A program made the position numbers and the translations under genes. 50,562 nucleotides of DNA from Candidatus Nanopelagicales bacterium (lineage in GTDB: Bacteria > Actinomycetota > Actinomycetes > S36-B12 > CAIYMF01), in contig JADGOZ010000070.1 in NCBI GenBank assembly GCA_017882705.1, positions 1 through 50,562 on the forward strand, written 5' to 3'. The first letter of the stretch is position 1. Every line of letters starts with the position of its first letter. Positions 42,145 to 50,562 of the stretch are shown one piece after another. The notes beneath the pieces are model-generated. The model did no database searches. It had not been told where the DNA came from and worked only from the letters and a program-made list of their open reading frames with translations.

Positions 42145-42579
42145 GTGACCCGCGACCCCGACCTCTACGGCGACGACGACCGCGCCCGCTCGCTGCTGCG
42201 CGAGACGTCGGTCTGGGCCGTCGTCGGCCTCTCCGACAGCCGGATCCGCCCGGCGTACGGCGTGGCCCGGGTGCTGCAGTCCAAGGGCAAGCGCATCGTG
42301 CCGATCCATCTCACCGCCCGCACCGTGCACGGCGAGCGCGGCTACGCCACCCTCTCCGACGCCGTCTTCGAGCTCGGCGAGATCGACGTCGTCGACTGCT
42401 TCGTGAACTCCGCCCGCGTCGGTGCTGTCGTCGACGAGGCGATCGCGATCGGTGCGAAGGCCGTGTGGATGCAGCTGGACGTCATCGACGAGGACGCCGC
42501 GCGCCGGGCTCGCGTCGCCGGCCTCGAGGTGGTCATGGACCGCTGCCCGGCCATCGAGTGGCCGCGCCTCATGGCCTGA
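42145..42579 (+). CDS. CoA-binding domain protein (YccU/succinyl-CoA ligase-like)
   Basis: 144 residues from GTG 42145. [36 protein letters not shown] is the Rossmann-like CoA-binding domain seen in the alpha subunit of succinyl-CoA synthetases and in the stand-alone YccU family, followed by [36 protein letters not shown]. It ends [11 protein letters not shown], the family's Cys and EWPRL tail. The cellular role is not known. It converges on purE with 36 bases between. Confidence 0.88.
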   Translation: MTRDPDLYGDDDRARSLLRETSVWAVVGLSDSRIRPAYGVARVLQSKGKRIVPIHLTARTVHGERGYATLSDAVFELGEIDVVDCFVNSARVGAVVDEAIAIGAKAVWMQLDVIDEDAARRARVAGLEVVMDRCPAIEWPRLMA

Positions 42580-42615
42580 CCGACGCCGACCGGCCCCACC
42601 TCGCAACAGGTCGCG

Positions 42616-43149
42616 TCACAGCGAGTCGCGCAGCGCCTTGCCCTTGGCGCGCGCCGTGGCGTTGAGCCCCTGCTGGAACGTGGCCATCTTCGCGCGCAGC
42701 CGCGCCCCGCGATCGTCGTCGCCGGACGCGAGGATGCGCACAGCGAGGAGCCCGGCGTTGCGGGCGTTGCCCACCGCGACGGTCGCGACCGGGACACCGG
42801 CCGGCATCTGCACGATGGACAGCAGCGAGTCGAGGCCGTCGAGGTTCGCGAGCGGCACGGGTACGCCGATCACGGGCAGCGGCGTGAGCGCGGCGAGCAT
42901 GCCCGGCAGGTGCGCGGCGCCGCCCGCTCCCGCGATGATCACGCGCAGCCCGCGGTCGACGGCGGTGCGGCCGTAGTCGACCATCTCCTCGGGCATCCGG
43001 TGCGCGGAGACCACGCCGATCTCGTGCGCCACACCGAACTCCGCGAGCGCGTCGGCGGCGAGCGCCATGATCGGCCAGTCGGAGTCCGAGCCCATGACGA
43101 TGCCGACGAGCGGCACGCCGCCGACCGATGTGGTGAGGCCGTCACTCAT
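42616..43149 (-). CDS. purE: N5-carboxyaminoimidazole ribonucleotide mutase
   Basis: 177 residues. [14 protein letters not shown] (15-28) is the class I PurE phosphate loop; [15 protein letters not shown] (47-61) and [17 protein letters not shown] hold the other active-site residues. [14 protein letters not shown] closes the octamer helix. It converts N5-CAIR to CAIR in purine synthesis. The start overlaps the purK end by eight bases, so the two steps are translated together. Confidence 0.95.
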   Translation of the reverse strand: MSDGLTTSVGGVPLVGIVMGSDSDWPIMALAADALAEFGVAHEIGVVSAHRMPEEMVDYGRTAVDRGLRVIIAGAGGAAHLPGMLAALTPLPVIGVPVPLANLDGLDSLLSIVQMPAGVPVATVAVGNARNAGLLAVRILASGDDDRGARLRAKMATFQQGLNATARAKGKALRDSL

Positions 43150-44323
43150 CGATGACTCCCGTGAGGTAGTCGGCCGCGTGGTGCGCCCGGTCGAGCAGGT
43201 CGTCGAGGTCGTCCCCGACGACGGTGACGTGACCGATCTTGCGCCCCGGCCGCACGTCCTTGCCGTACATGTGGACCTTGAGCCCGGGGTCGCGCGCCAT
43301 GCAGTGCAGGAACGCGGGGTACATGTCGCCCTTGTCGCCGCCGAGGACGTTGACCATCACCGCGTGCGGCGCGATCGCGGACGGGTCGCCGAGCGGCAGG
43401 TCGAGCACGGCGCGCAGGTGGTTCTCGAACTGCGACGTCACCGCGCCGTCGATCGACCAGTGGCCGGAGTTGTGCGGGCGCATCGCCAGCTCGTTGACGA
43501 GCACACGGCCGTCGCGCGTCTCGAACATCTCCACCGCGAGCATCCCGACGACGTCGAGCGCGCCGGCCACGGTGAGCGCGGCGTGCTGCGCCGCCGTGAT
43601 CTCGTCGTCGGTGAGGCCCGGTGCCGGCGCGACGACCTCGGTGCAGATGCCGTCGGTCTGCACGGTGCGCACGACCGGATAGGCCACGGCCTGACCGTGC
43701 GGGCTGCGCGCCACCTGCGCGGACAGCTCCTGCACGAAGTCGACCCGCTCCTCGGCGAGCCAGCGCGCCCCGTCCGACAGCGTGGTGGTGGTCATCAGGT
43801 CGTGCACGGCCTCGGCGTCGTCGAGCACCCACACGCCGCGTCCGTCGTACCCGCCGCGCGAGGTCTTGAGCACCACGGGCCACCCGGCGGACTCCGCGAA
43901 CGCCGTGACGTCCGAGGGAGTCTCCACCTCGGCCCACAGCGGGCAGGGGACGCTCGCCGCGGTGAGCGCCTCGCGCATGATCAGCTTGTCCTGCGCGTGC
44001 ACGAGGGCACGGCCCCCCGGACGGACCACGACACCCTCGTCCTGCAGCGTCTTGAGGAGCAGCGGGGGCACGTGCTCGTGGTCGAACGTGACGACGTCGC
44101 AGCCCGCGGCGAACGCCCGCAGGGCCCCGAGGTCGTCGTGCCGGCCGATCCGCACGTCGCGCACGGCCTGGGCCGCGCTGTCCTGCATCGAGGTCGCGAG
44201 CACGCGCAGGCCGATCCCGAGGGCGATGGCCGGCTGCTGCATCATCCGGGCGAGCTGGCCGCCCCCGATCACCCCGACGACAGGGAATCCTGGTGCCACG
44301 TGGGCATCGGGGGCTCCGGTCAC
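43142..44323 (-). CDS. purK: N5-carboxyaminoimidazole ribonucleotide synthase
   Basis: 393 residues, GTG 44323, preceded by TAGGCT six bases upstream, so probably leaderless. ATP-grasp enzyme: [13 protein letters not shown] (N-terminal Rossmann), [38 protein letters not shown] (ATP-grasp flexible loop) and [31 protein letters not shown] with the Glu-Asn metal and substrate pair. It makes N5-CAIR from AIR, bicarbonate and ATP for purE. Typical length. Confidence 0.95.
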   Translation of the reverse strand: MTGAPDAHVAPGFPVVGVIGGGQLARMMQQPAIALGIGLRVLATSMQDSAAQAVRDVRIGRHDDLGALRAFAAGCDVVTFDHEHVPPLLLKTLQDEGVVVRPGGRALVHAQDKLIMREALTAASVPCPLWAEVETPSDVTAFAESAGWPVVLKTSRGGYDGRGVWVLDDAEAVHDLMTTTTLSDGARWLAEERVDFVQELSAQVARSPHGQAVAYPVVRTVQTDGICTEVVAPAPGLTDDEITAAQHAALTVAGALDVVGMLAVEMFETRDGRVLVNELAMRPHNSGHWSIDGAVTSQFENHLRAVLDLPLGDPSAIAPHAVMVNVLGGDKGDMYPAFLHCMARDPGLKVHMYGKDVRPGRKIGHVTVVGDDLDDLLDRAHHAADYLTGVIDE

Positions 44324-44329
44324 GCGGCG

Positions 44330-44335
44330 AGCCTA
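44330..44335 (-). promoter_or_regulatory. -10 box TAGGCT of a probable leaderless purK-purE transcript
   Basis: TAGGCT on the minus strand, six bases, then GTG 44323. Confidence 0.5.
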
Positions 44336-44358
44336 GTGCCCCGTCACGCCCTGCCCCG

Positions 44359-45354
44359 TCACCCGGGGAACCGCCGGGCGGTGACCTCGAAGACCGCCCC
44401 GACGGTCTCGCCCGGCTGGGCGAGCCGAAGCGGGAACCGTCCGGAGAAGGGGTCGGTCGGGGCGGTCATCGGCTCGAGGCACACGATGTCGGGCTCGGCC
44501 GGCGCGAAGACGACGCCGACGTCGTAGCCCGACACGTAGGTGACGTCGACGCCGCGGCTCCCGGCCCGCACCGACGCGACCGTCCCGTCCGCCACCCCGA
44601 GGTAGACGTCGTCGAGCACGGTCGCCCCGAGCGGCCCCGCGGGCATCGGGTCGACCACGACCTCGCCGGTGGGGATCTTCGTCGCGCCGAGCACCGCGCG
44701 GTCGCTGAACGGCACGCGCACCTCCCACTCCGCGCGCGGCACGTCAGGGAACTCGAACCACGGGTGCCAGCCGAACGCGACCGGCACCGCGCGGTCTCCG
44801 GTCGGGACCAGTGCCGTCGCCACCCTCAGGGTGCGGCCCTGGAGGGACACGTCGACGACGAGGTCGTGACGGAACGGGAAGCCGGCGAAGCGCTCGAGCC
44901 GCTCGTCGACGCGCAGCCGGGCCCGGATCCAGGCGGAGCGGTCCGTCGCGCCGGCGTCCTCGACCTCCCACTCGCGCGCGCCGGCCGACAGCCCGTGGAT
45001 CGGCTGGCCGTACTCGTCGGCATGGACGGCGGGATCACCGGGACGCACGTCCCAGGCGACGTCGCCGACCACTTGGCGCGGCTCGGCGAGCCGGTTCGCC
45101 CAGGGGGCGAGCAGCGGGATCCCGAACGTCGAGCCGTGGGCGAGGTAGCCGGCCAGGCCGTGGCGGCGGGCGAGCAGCTCGACCCCGTCGAGGGTGAGCG
45201 AGACACCGACCATGCCGGCGCCCGGCACGAAGGCGGCAGCGACGCCCTCCGGGGACACGAGGGTCACCCGCTCGAAGGACGGGTCCTCGGGGTCGGCGCC
45301 GCGGAGCACGGCGTAGGTCCCGGAACCGGGGGACGAGGGGTCGCTGACCTGCAC
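44359..45354 (-). CDS. Aldose 1-epimerase-like protein
   Basis: 331 residues, GTG 45354 with an AGAGG ribosome site. Galactose-mutarotase fold: LLAPWANRLAEPRQ, HGLSAGAREWEVE (first conserved His), AFGWHPWFEFPD (second His of the proton-transfer pair), and CLEPMTAPTDPFSG, holding the catalytic Glu. It should interconvert sugar anomers in the cytosol; some relatives act on phosphorylated sugars (YeaD type). No sugar operon is near, so the substrate is open. Confidence 0.9.
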   Translation of the reverse strand: MQVSDPSSPGSGTYAVLRGADPEDPSFERVTLVSPEGVAAAFVPGAGMVGVSLTLDGVELLARRHGLAGYLAHGSTFGIPLLAPWANRLAEPRQVVGDVAWDVRPGDPAVHADEYGQPIHGLSAGAREWEVEDAGATDRSAWIRARLRVDERLERFAGFPFRHDLVVDVSLQGRTLRVATALVPTGDRAVPVAFGWHPWFEFPDVPRAEWEVRVPFSDRAVLGATKIPTGEVVVDPMPAGPLGATVLDDVYLGVADGTVASVRAGSRGVDVTYVSGYDVGVVFAPAEPDIVCLEPMTAPTDPFSGRFPLRLAQPGETVGAVFEVTARRFPG

Positions 45355-45455
45355 GGACGTCCTCTCGCAGGGGTGGGTGGGAGCGCTCCGAGGTTACGTG
45401 AGCGGGGTCACGGCCGAGGGGCCGATCGTGGGATCGGTGACCCGTCCGGGGCCGG

Positions 45456-45461
45456 TAGACT
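45456..45461 (+). promoter_or_regulatory. -10 box TAGACT of a probable leaderless gene (GtrA)
   Basis: TAGACT, six bases, then GTG 45468. Confidence 0.5.
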
Positions 45462-45467
45462 CGGTAG

Positions 45468-45980
45468 GTGACCGACACGACGACGACCCGCTCCACCTCG
45501 GTGGTGCGCTCGCTCTATGCACGCGTCGAGCACCTCGTCCACGAGGTCGCCAAGTTCGGCGCCGTAGGCCTCGTGGCCCTCGTCGTCGACGTCGGCCTGT
45601 TCAACCTGCTGTGCTACGGCGTCTCCAGCCCGCTGCACGGCAAGGTGCTGACCGCGAAGATCGTGAGCGTCTGCGTCGCCACGACGGTCGCCTACTTCGG
45701 CAACCGCTACTGGACGTTCCGCCATCGCGGACGCACCAGCTTCCACCGCGAGTACGTGCTGTTCTTCGTGCTCAACGCGGTCGGCCTCGCGATCAGCGTC
45801 GGCATCCTGTGGTTCTCCCACTACGCCCTGGGCCTCACCAGCGCGATCGCGGACAACATCAGCGCCAACGTGATCGGCCTCGGCCTCGGCACGCTGTTCC
45901 GCTTCTGGTCCTACCGCCGCTGGGTGTTCCCCGAAGACACCGACTCCGCCGGCGAGGAGACGCTCGCCACCGCCGTCTGA
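45468..45980 (+). CDS. GtrA family membrane protein
   Basis: 170 residues from GTG 45468. Four membrane helices: FGAVGLVALVVDVGLFNLLCY, VSVCVATTVAYFGNRYWTFRH (the GtrA NRYWTF motif), LFFVLNAVGLAISVGILWFSH and ISANVIGLGLGTLFRFWSYRRWVFP (the second FRFxxYRxWVF). GtrA proteins are thought to flip polyprenyl-linked sugars for glycan modification. Its last 70 bases overlap the end of the histidine kinase gene on the other strand. Confidence 0.92.
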   Translation: MTDTTTTRSTSVVRSLYARVEHLVHEVAKFGAVGLVALVVDVGLFNLLCYGVSSPLHGKVLTAKIVSVCVATTVAYFGNRYWTFRHRGRTSFHREYVLFFVLNAVGLAISVGILWFSHYALGLTSAIADNISANVIGLGLGTLFRFWSYRRWVFPEDTDSAGEETLATAV

Positions 45981-47230
45981 CGCTCCTCGGCGCGTTCGTC
46001 GCCCTGCCGCGCGGGCAGGAACATCGCGAAGACCGCGGGCCGCGCGGTGAGCATCTCGAGGCGACCACCGTCCGCGGCGACCAGCGTCCGCGCGAGCGCG
46101 AGGCCGAGCCCTGAGGAGTCGGTGCCGCTGACGTCGCGGTCGAACACCGTCGCGTCGAGCTGCTCAGGTACGCCGGGCCCGTCGTCCGCCACCTCGATGA
46201 CCACCCAGCTCCCCGAGGCGCGCAACCGGATCACCGTGGTCCCCTCACCGTGCACGAGGGAGTTCTCGACGAGCGTGGCCAGCGCCTGCGCCTGGGACCC
46301 GGCGAGCCCCACGGCCACGAGCCCGGTGGCACCGACCCGCACGATCCTCCGGCGCGCCGCCTCGAACGCCGGGGTCCACTCGGTGATCTGCGAGGCGACG
46401 AGGTCGTCGACCTCGAACGGCTCGTTCGTGGAGACCCGAGTGCCCCGGCTGACGCCCACGACCTCGTCGACGACGCCGGCGAGCCGCTCGACCTGCCCGA
46501 GCGCGGCGGTCGCCTCGGAGTGCACGACGTCGAGGTCGTCGGTGGCCAGGATCTCCTCGAGCCGCAGCGAGAGAGCCGTGAGCGGCGTCCGCAGCTGGTG
46601 CGAGGCCTCGGTCGTCACGCGACGCTCGTTCTCCAGCAGGTCGTTGAAGGCGCTGAGCCCCTGGTCGAGCACCTCCGCGACGGCGTCGAGCTCGGGGACG
46701 TCGTAGCGACGACCGAGCTGGCGGCGGTCGCCCGTGGCGATGCGACCGGCCATCTGCGCGAAGTCCTCGAGCGGCCGGGTGATCCGGCGCGCGTAGAACA
46801 GCGCGACGAGCATCGCGATGCCGAGAGCGAGCAGCGAGATGGCCACGACCAGGAAGGACTGCTCGCGCAGGTGCTGGGCGGTGACGGACGCGTCGACGAC
46901 CGCCGTGACGGAGATGCCGCCCGCCGCCACGTGACCGGTGTAGATGTCGCCGGTGGGCACCTCGCCCGTCACGATCACGGTGCCGTCGGGCAGGGTCGCG
47001 GACAGGACCGCGTCGTCGCGCACGAAGGACCGGAGCGTGTCCACGTCGACCGTGCCGCCGGCCTCGAGGACGTCCTCGATGCCGTTGACCGCGACCTTCG
47101 CCGTGGCCTCGGCCCGCGGCTGCTGCGCGGCGCTCGTGGCGGTCCAGATCACGACGATGAGGATGACGCCGAGCAGCGTGAGCGCGAACAGCGTCGTGGA
47201 GAAGACCAGGAGGATCAGGCGACGACGCAT
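45911..47230 (-). CDS. Sensor histidine kinase
   Basis: 439 residues from ATG 47230, two bases after the response regulator stop. Helix 1 LILLVFSTTLFALTLLGVILIVVIW, an extracytoplasmic domain (about 40-125), helix 2 FLVVAISLLALGIAMLVALFYA, then HAMP (RRITRPLEDFAQMAGRI), HisKA with SHQLRTPLTAL, and HATPase with LVENSLVHGEG (N box), ADDGPGVPE (G1) and SSGLGLALARTLVAADGGRLE (G2). The signal is unknown. The last 23 codons lie antisense to gtrA. Confidence 0.92.
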   Translation of the reverse strand: MRRRLILLVFSTTLFALTLLGVILIVVIWTATSAAQQPRAEATAKVAVNGIEDVLEAGGTVDVDTLRSFVRDDAVLSATLPDGTVIVTGEVPTGDIYTGHVAAGGISVTAVVDASVTAQHLREQSFLVVAISLLALGIAMLVALFYARRITRPLEDFAQMAGRIATGDRRQLGRRYDVPELDAVAEVLDQGLSAFNDLLENERRVTTEASHQLRTPLTALSLRLEEILATDDLDVVHSEATAALGQVERLAGVVDEVVGVSRGTRVSTNEPFEVDDLVASQITEWTPAFEAARRRIVRVGATGLVAVGLAGSQAQALATLVENSLVHGEGTTVIRLRASGSWVVIEVADDGPGVPEQLDATVFDRDVSGTDSSGLGLALARTLVAADGGRLEMLTARPAVFAMFLPARQGDERAEERQTAVASVSSPAESVSSGNTQRR

Positions 47231-47232
47231 GC

Positions 47233-47904
47233 TCAGCCGTCCTTCTCCATGCGGAACCCGACCCCGCGCACGGTGGTCACGTTCGACCCGGCGTCGCCGA
47301 GCTTCTTGCGCAGCGTGGACACGTGCATGTCGAGCGTCTTCGTGGCCCCGAGCCACTCGGTCTGCCAGACCTCGCGCATCAGCTCGTCGCGACCGACGAC
47401 CGTGCCGACGCGCCGCATGAGCATGAGGAGCAGGTCGTACTCCTTCGGCGTCAGTGCCGCCTCGACGCCGTCGACGGTCACGCGTCGCGACGGCAGGTCG
47501 ACGACGACCCCGCCCGCCGTGAGGACGTCGGGCTCGGGACCGCTCGCGCGGCGCAGCTGGGCGCGGACCCGGGCCAGCAGCTCGGCGATGCGGAAGGGCT
47601 TCCCGACGTAGTCGTCGGCGCCGGCGTCGAGGCCGACCACGAGGTCGGCCTCGTCGGAGCGCGCGGTGAGCACCAGGACGGGGAGCGTGGACCCGCGGCC
47701 GCGCAGCGAGCGGCACACCTCGAGGCCGTCCATCCCGGGCAGGCCGAGGTCGAGCACGAGCAGGTCGGCGTGCCCGCCCAGGGCATGGGTCAGGGCGGCC
47801 GGACCGGTCGTCACGAGGGTGACGTCGTAGCCCTCGCGGCTCAGGGCGCGGACCAGGGGCTCGCTGATGTCCGGGTCGTCCTCGGCCACCAGCACTCGAC
47901 TCAT
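47233..47904 (-). CDS. OmpR-family response regulator
   Basis: 223 residues from ATG 47904, preceded by TATCCT six bases upstream. Receiver: AEDDPDISEP (acidic pair), LLVLDLGLPGMDG (phospho-accepting Asp), VLTARS and DDYVGKPF (Lys). Winged helix: PKEYDLLLMLMRRVGTVVGRDELMREVW and TKTLDMHVSTLRKKLGDAGSNVTTVRGVGFRM. It pairs with the kinase encoded two bases downstream. Target genes cannot be told. Confidence 0.95.
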   Translation of the reverse strand: MSRVLVAEDDPDISEPLVRALSREGYDVTLVTTGPAALTHALGGHADLLVLDLGLPGMDGLEVCRSLRGRGSTLPVLVLTARSDEADLVVGLDAGADDYVGKPFRIAELLARVRAQLRRASGPEPDVLTAGGVVVDLPSRRVTVDGVEAALTPKEYDLLLMLMRRVGTVVGRDELMREVWQTEWLGATKTLDMHVSTLRKKLGDAGSNVTTVRGVGFRMEKDG

Positions 47905-47910
47905 GCCGAC

Positions 47911-47916
47911 AGGATA
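47911..47916 (-). promoter_or_regulatory. -10 box TATCCT of a probable leaderless two-component transcript
   Basis: TATCCT on the minus strand, six bases, then ATG 47904. It lies in the short gap before the stop of the GGDEF gene (47925). Confidence 0.5.
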
Positions 47917-47924
47917 GGCGGGGG

Positions 47925-49667
47925 TCAGCGCGCCAGGGCCAGCGCGACGCCCGCGCGCAGCACCGAGACGTACGGACGCACGGGCGCGGACAGCTCGTCG
48001 GCGCAGATCTCGAGCACCCAGCGGTCGCCGTCGGCGTCCGCGCCTCCGCACATCACCATCTCCGAGAGCCCGCCGAGCATGAGCAGCGCGACCTCGTCCG
48101 GGTCGCTGCGCGGGTCGTCCACGTCCACGACGATGCTGTGCCCGGTGAGAGCGGCGTAGGTCGCCGGGAAGTCGTCGATGTCGTAGGTGTCGATGACGTA
48201 GTAGTCCTCACCCTCGGTACGCCGGACCACGGTGTGCTGCATCGTGATGACCGTCGACGTCCCGGCGCGGAGCACCGACACGAACCAGCTCGCGGCGTCG
48301 ACCGACTCGCGCAGCACCTCGGCGACGGCCACGAGCCGGGCGCAGGGGTCGCGGTCCTCGGCCGCGTCGAGCCGGCGCAGCACCTCGTCGAGCGCCTGAC
48401 CGGGGTCCGTCGTGCCGCGTCCGCGGAACTGCCGGCGCTCAGGCACGGAGCCGGCGGCCGACGGGTCGGTCGCCACGTGCGCGGTGCGTCCGGCGACGAC
48501 CGGGACGGCCGACCCCGATCGCTTCGCGCGGTACTGCGCGGCGTCGGCGGCGCGCAGCAGCCGGGACGGCGTCACGCCCGCGTCGGGCAGGTCGTCGGTG
48601 GTCGCGACCCCGCAGGAGACGCCCTCCTCGAGCACCGAGGAGGCGCGCGAGCAGACGTCGTGGGCGAGGGCGACGACAGCATCGCTGGGTGCGCCGACGA
48701 CGAGGAGGCAGAACTCGTCGCCGCCGAGCCGTGCCGCGAGCGTGTCCGGGAGTCCCGACGCCGCAGTCGACAGCTCGGCACCGAACGTGGTGAGGGCGCG
48801 GTCGCCGGACACGTGGCCGCGCCGGTCGTTGATCCGCTTGAGGCCGTTGACGTCGACGACGATCACGCCGACCGGGGTGCCGAGAGCACGGTGCAGCGTG
48901 AGCGCCTCGTCGAGCCGGTCCTCGAAGCCGCGCCGGTTCGCCAGCCCGGTGAGGTCGTCGGTGTAGGCGAGCCGCTCCACCCGCTTGAGGTGCTCGGCCT
49001 GGGCGATGCCCGCGCTCACCTGCGAGGCCACGACCGAGGCGAACTCGAGGTCGTCCTCGGTGAACGGCGGCAGGTCCGCCATGCGGGTGACCCAGAACTC
49101 GCCCCAGATCCGGCCCTCGAACATGATCGGCAGGGCGAGGCAGGAGTTCTTCGCCTCGCGGCGCAGGATCGACTCGACCTTCACGTCGGCGTCGGGGTCG
49201 CCGAGGGTCTGCACGTAGCCGGTGCCGAGTGCGAACATGCGCCGTGCCAGGGGGTGGTCGGACAGGGAGTAGACCTCGTCGACCGGGTCCGCCAGCTCCT
49301 CCGGGCCGAGGGCGCCGTCGTTGACCAGCGTGCGCATGCGCCCGCGCTCGCGCTCCCACACCGACAGCGAGGCGGTCGAGGCCTCGAGCGCCTTGCGGCC
49401 CTCGGACGCCATGACGCGCAGGAGGTCGGCGTAGCCCCGTGCGGCGGAGACGAGCGAGACGAACTCGATGAGGGAGTGCAGACGGAAGCCGAGGTCGGCA
49501 GCGGACCCCGCGTCCGCACCCCCCACCTCGGGCTCGCTCTCCAGGGCCCTCCGCACGGAAGGTGTATCGGCACGGGGGGCCGGGATCTGTTCCTCCGAGG
49601 GGGTGGTTGATTCCGGCCGGACGACGGAGGGTCCAGGGCGGTCGGCCGGGTCGGGGGCGGAGGTCAC
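47925..49667 (-). CDS. GAF-GGDEF protein (probable diguanylate cyclase) with extra C-terminal domain
   Basis: 580 residues from GTG 49667, one base after the cyclase stop. Disordered acidic N-terminus (1-60), GAF-like domain (about 65-225; SCLALPIMFEGRIWGEFWV), and a GGDEF domain (about 230-390) with DDLTGLANRRGF, the D.NGLKRINDRRGHVSGD substrate helix, and RLGGDEFCLL (GGDEF at 315-319). The usual RxxD inhibitory site before GGDEF is absent. The last 170 residues (ARLVAVAEVLRESVDAASWFVSVLRAGTS...ALLMLGGLSEMVMC) look like a second GAF-type sensor. It should make c-di-GMP in the cytosol. Confidence 0.88.
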   Translation of the reverse strand: MTSAPDPADRPGPSVVRPESTTPSEEQIPAPRADTPSVRRALESEPEVGGADAGSAADLGFRLHSLIEFVSLVSAARGYADLLRVMASEGRKALEASTASLSVWERERGRMRTLVNDGALGPEELADPVDEVYSLSDHPLARRMFALGTGYVQTLGDPDADVKVESILRREAKNSCLALPIMFEGRIWGEFWVTRMADLPPFTEDDLEFASVVASQVSAGIAQAEHLKRVERLAYTDDLTGLANRRGFEDRLDEALTLHRALGTPVGVIVVDVNGLKRINDRRGHVSGDRALTTFGAELSTAASGLPDTLAARLGGDEFCLLVVGAPSDAVVALAHDVCSRASSVLEEGVSCGVATTDDLPDAGVTPSRLLRAADAAQYRAKRSGSAVPVVAGRTAHVATDPSAAGSVPERRQFRGRGTTDPGQALDEVLRRLDAAEDRDPCARLVAVAEVLRESVDAASWFVSVLRAGTSTVITMQHTVVRRTEGEDYYVIDTYDIDDFPATYAALTGHSIVVDVDDPRSDPDEVALLMLGGLSEMVMCGGADADGDRWVLEICADELSAPVRPYVSVLRAGVALALAR

Positions 49668-49668
49668 G

Positions 49669-50562
49669 TCAGGTCCGCCGCAGGACGACGGGACGGACCG
49701 TGCCGAGGCCCCGCACCGCGCGCGCCGGCAGCGGGGTGAGCTCGTACGGCGCGAGCTCGTCGCGGACGTCGACGCCGAGCGCGTCGGGCGTGAGGCCGCC
49801 GGCCGTCACGTCGTCGACGAGCACGCTGTCGGGCCGGGCGAGCGCCGTGAGCCGGCTGGCCAGGTTCACGGTGGTCCCGAACACATCGCCGCGCCGGGTC
49901 ACGACCGTCCCGGTGGCGAGCCCGATGCGCAGGCGCGGGATGGTGTCGTCGGCCTCGTGCTCGGTGAGCAGGTGCAGGCTCACCTCCGCCGCCGCCTCCG
50001 GCGTGGACGCCACGAAGAAGATCTCGTCGCCCAGGGTCTTGATGACGCGTCCGCCGTACTTCGCGACGACGTCGGCCGACCGCGACTCGAACCGCTCGAC
50101 GAGCGCGGCGAGCTCGGCCTCCTCCATCCGTCGCGCGAGGCGGGTGAATCCCACCTGGTCGGCGAACCCCACCGTCAGGTGGCCCGTCTCGTCCTCGCCG
50201 GCCTGCTCGGCGTCGCCGAGGCCGCGCTCGAAGGCCGCAGCGAGCTGGCGGCGCCACCCGTGCACGAGCAGCCGCTCGAGGGCCGGCAGCAGCACCTCGA
50301 GCTCACGGAACAGGCCGGCCGTCGATGCCTCCGACAGCGGGTCGAGGCGGTCGATGACGCCGCGCTCGACGAGCAGCCGGCCGAAGGTGTCGGTCTGCCA
50401 GTCGGCGAGGCGCGACATCGTCTGGCCGAAGCTGCGCGCGACGTCGACGGCGGTGGACCGGTCCAGCACCCCACGGCCCAGCAGCGTCCCGAGCAGGCGC
50501 AGCGCGTCGACGTCCTCGTCGGTGAAGGCGACCGCGTCGCCGACGTCGGCGAAGCCCATCGC
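49669..50562 (-). CDS. Class III adenylate/guanylate cyclase, C-terminal part (5' end outside window)
   Basis: The frame stays open to the window edge, so the ATG at 50559 is probably internal; relatives have a further N-terminal helical (pH- or lipid-sensing) region that begins before this GFADVGD segment. About 297 residues are seen. The cyclase domain has VGFADQVGFTRLARRM (first metal Asp), YGGRVIKTLGDEIFFVAS (second metal Asp with the base-selecting Lys), and GTTVNLASRLTALA (the transition-state Asn and Arg). It makes cAMP most likely. It is directly followed by the c-di-GMP synthase gene. Confidence 0.88.
   Translation of the reverse strand, partial: AMGFADVGDAVAFTDEDVDALRLLGTLLGRGVLDRSTAVDVARSFGQTMSRLADWQTDTFGRLLVERGVIDRLDPLSEASTAGLFRELEVLLPALERLLVHGWRRQLAAAFERGLGDAEQAGEDETGHLTVGFADQVGFTRLARRMEEAELAALVERFESRSADVVAKYGGRVIKTLGDEIFFVASTPEAAAEVSLHLLTEHEADDTIPRLRIGLATGTVVTRRGDVFGTTVNLASRLTALARPDSVLVDDVTAGGLTPDALGVDVRDELAPYELTPLPARAVRGLGTVRPVVLRRT

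Noticed and set aside
1-50562. CRISPR arrays, tRNA or rRNA genes
   Set aside because: No regularly spaced repeats, no cloverleaf or rRNA-like conserved stretch was recognised.

Overview
The window is a piece of a very GC-rich actinobacterial chromosome. High-GC codon use throughout, frequent GTG starts, an LCP-family wall protein, a stand-alone MprF-type enzyme, a narGHJI set and many apparently leaderless genes (a TANNNT box exactly six bases before the start codon) point to Micrococcales. A Cellulomonas-like relative is my guess, not something the sequence proves. I see no rRNA, tRNA, CRISPR array, integrase or transposase.

Layout. 1-7 kb: a cell-surface glycan cluster. It holds the end of an LCP/LytR_C protein, then a leftward operon GT2 - flippase - GT4 - methyltransferase, and a divergent epimerase - acyltransferase pair. 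7-10.2 kb: housekeeping genes (hotdog thioesterase, MgtC/DUF4010 membrane protein, DUF4031 protein, flavin/F420-type oxidase) and a dihydrofolate-reductase-like protein that seems to have lost about 45 central residues. 10.2-14.8 kb: a leftward secreted-fibre operon with three TasA-like subunits, a SipW-type signal peptidase, a LamG-domain protein and a small secreted protein, with a long leader and an internal perfect hairpin. 14.8-21.3 kb: cysteine-desulfurase-like aminotransferase, small proteins, an aminoacyl-phosphatidylglycerol synthase overlapping an esterase, and an SGNH hydrolase with a peptidoglycan-binding end.

21.4-34.8 kb: a nitrate-respiration block. Leftward: Cys-containing HTH regulator, narG, narH, narJ, narI, cupin. 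Rightward: narK, DUF2249 protein, hemerythrin, moeA, a 69-residue protein and a polytopic NnrS-like protein. The block lies between two perfect 59-bp direct repeats. The right one is the 3' end of an intact acyl-CoA dehydrogenase gene, and the left one is an orphan copy of that 3' end. This looks like an island (or rearranged segment) joined at that gene, but no recombinase is present.

34.7-41.3 kb: the acyl-CoA dehydrogenase and a 1731-residue secreted multicopper oxidase carrying four glycine-rich repeats and five fibronectin III domains. 41.5-50.6 kb: lipoprotein, CoA-binding protein, purE-purK, aldose 1-epimerase, GtrA, a two-component system whose kinase gene overlaps gtrA tail-to-tail by 70 bp, a GAF-GGDEF protein and the 3' part of a class III nucleotidyl cyclase.

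The parts most worth following up are the repeat-bounded nitrate block with its Cys-rich regulator and operator-like inverted repeat, the TasA/SipW/LamG fibre operon, and the giant multicopper oxidase.
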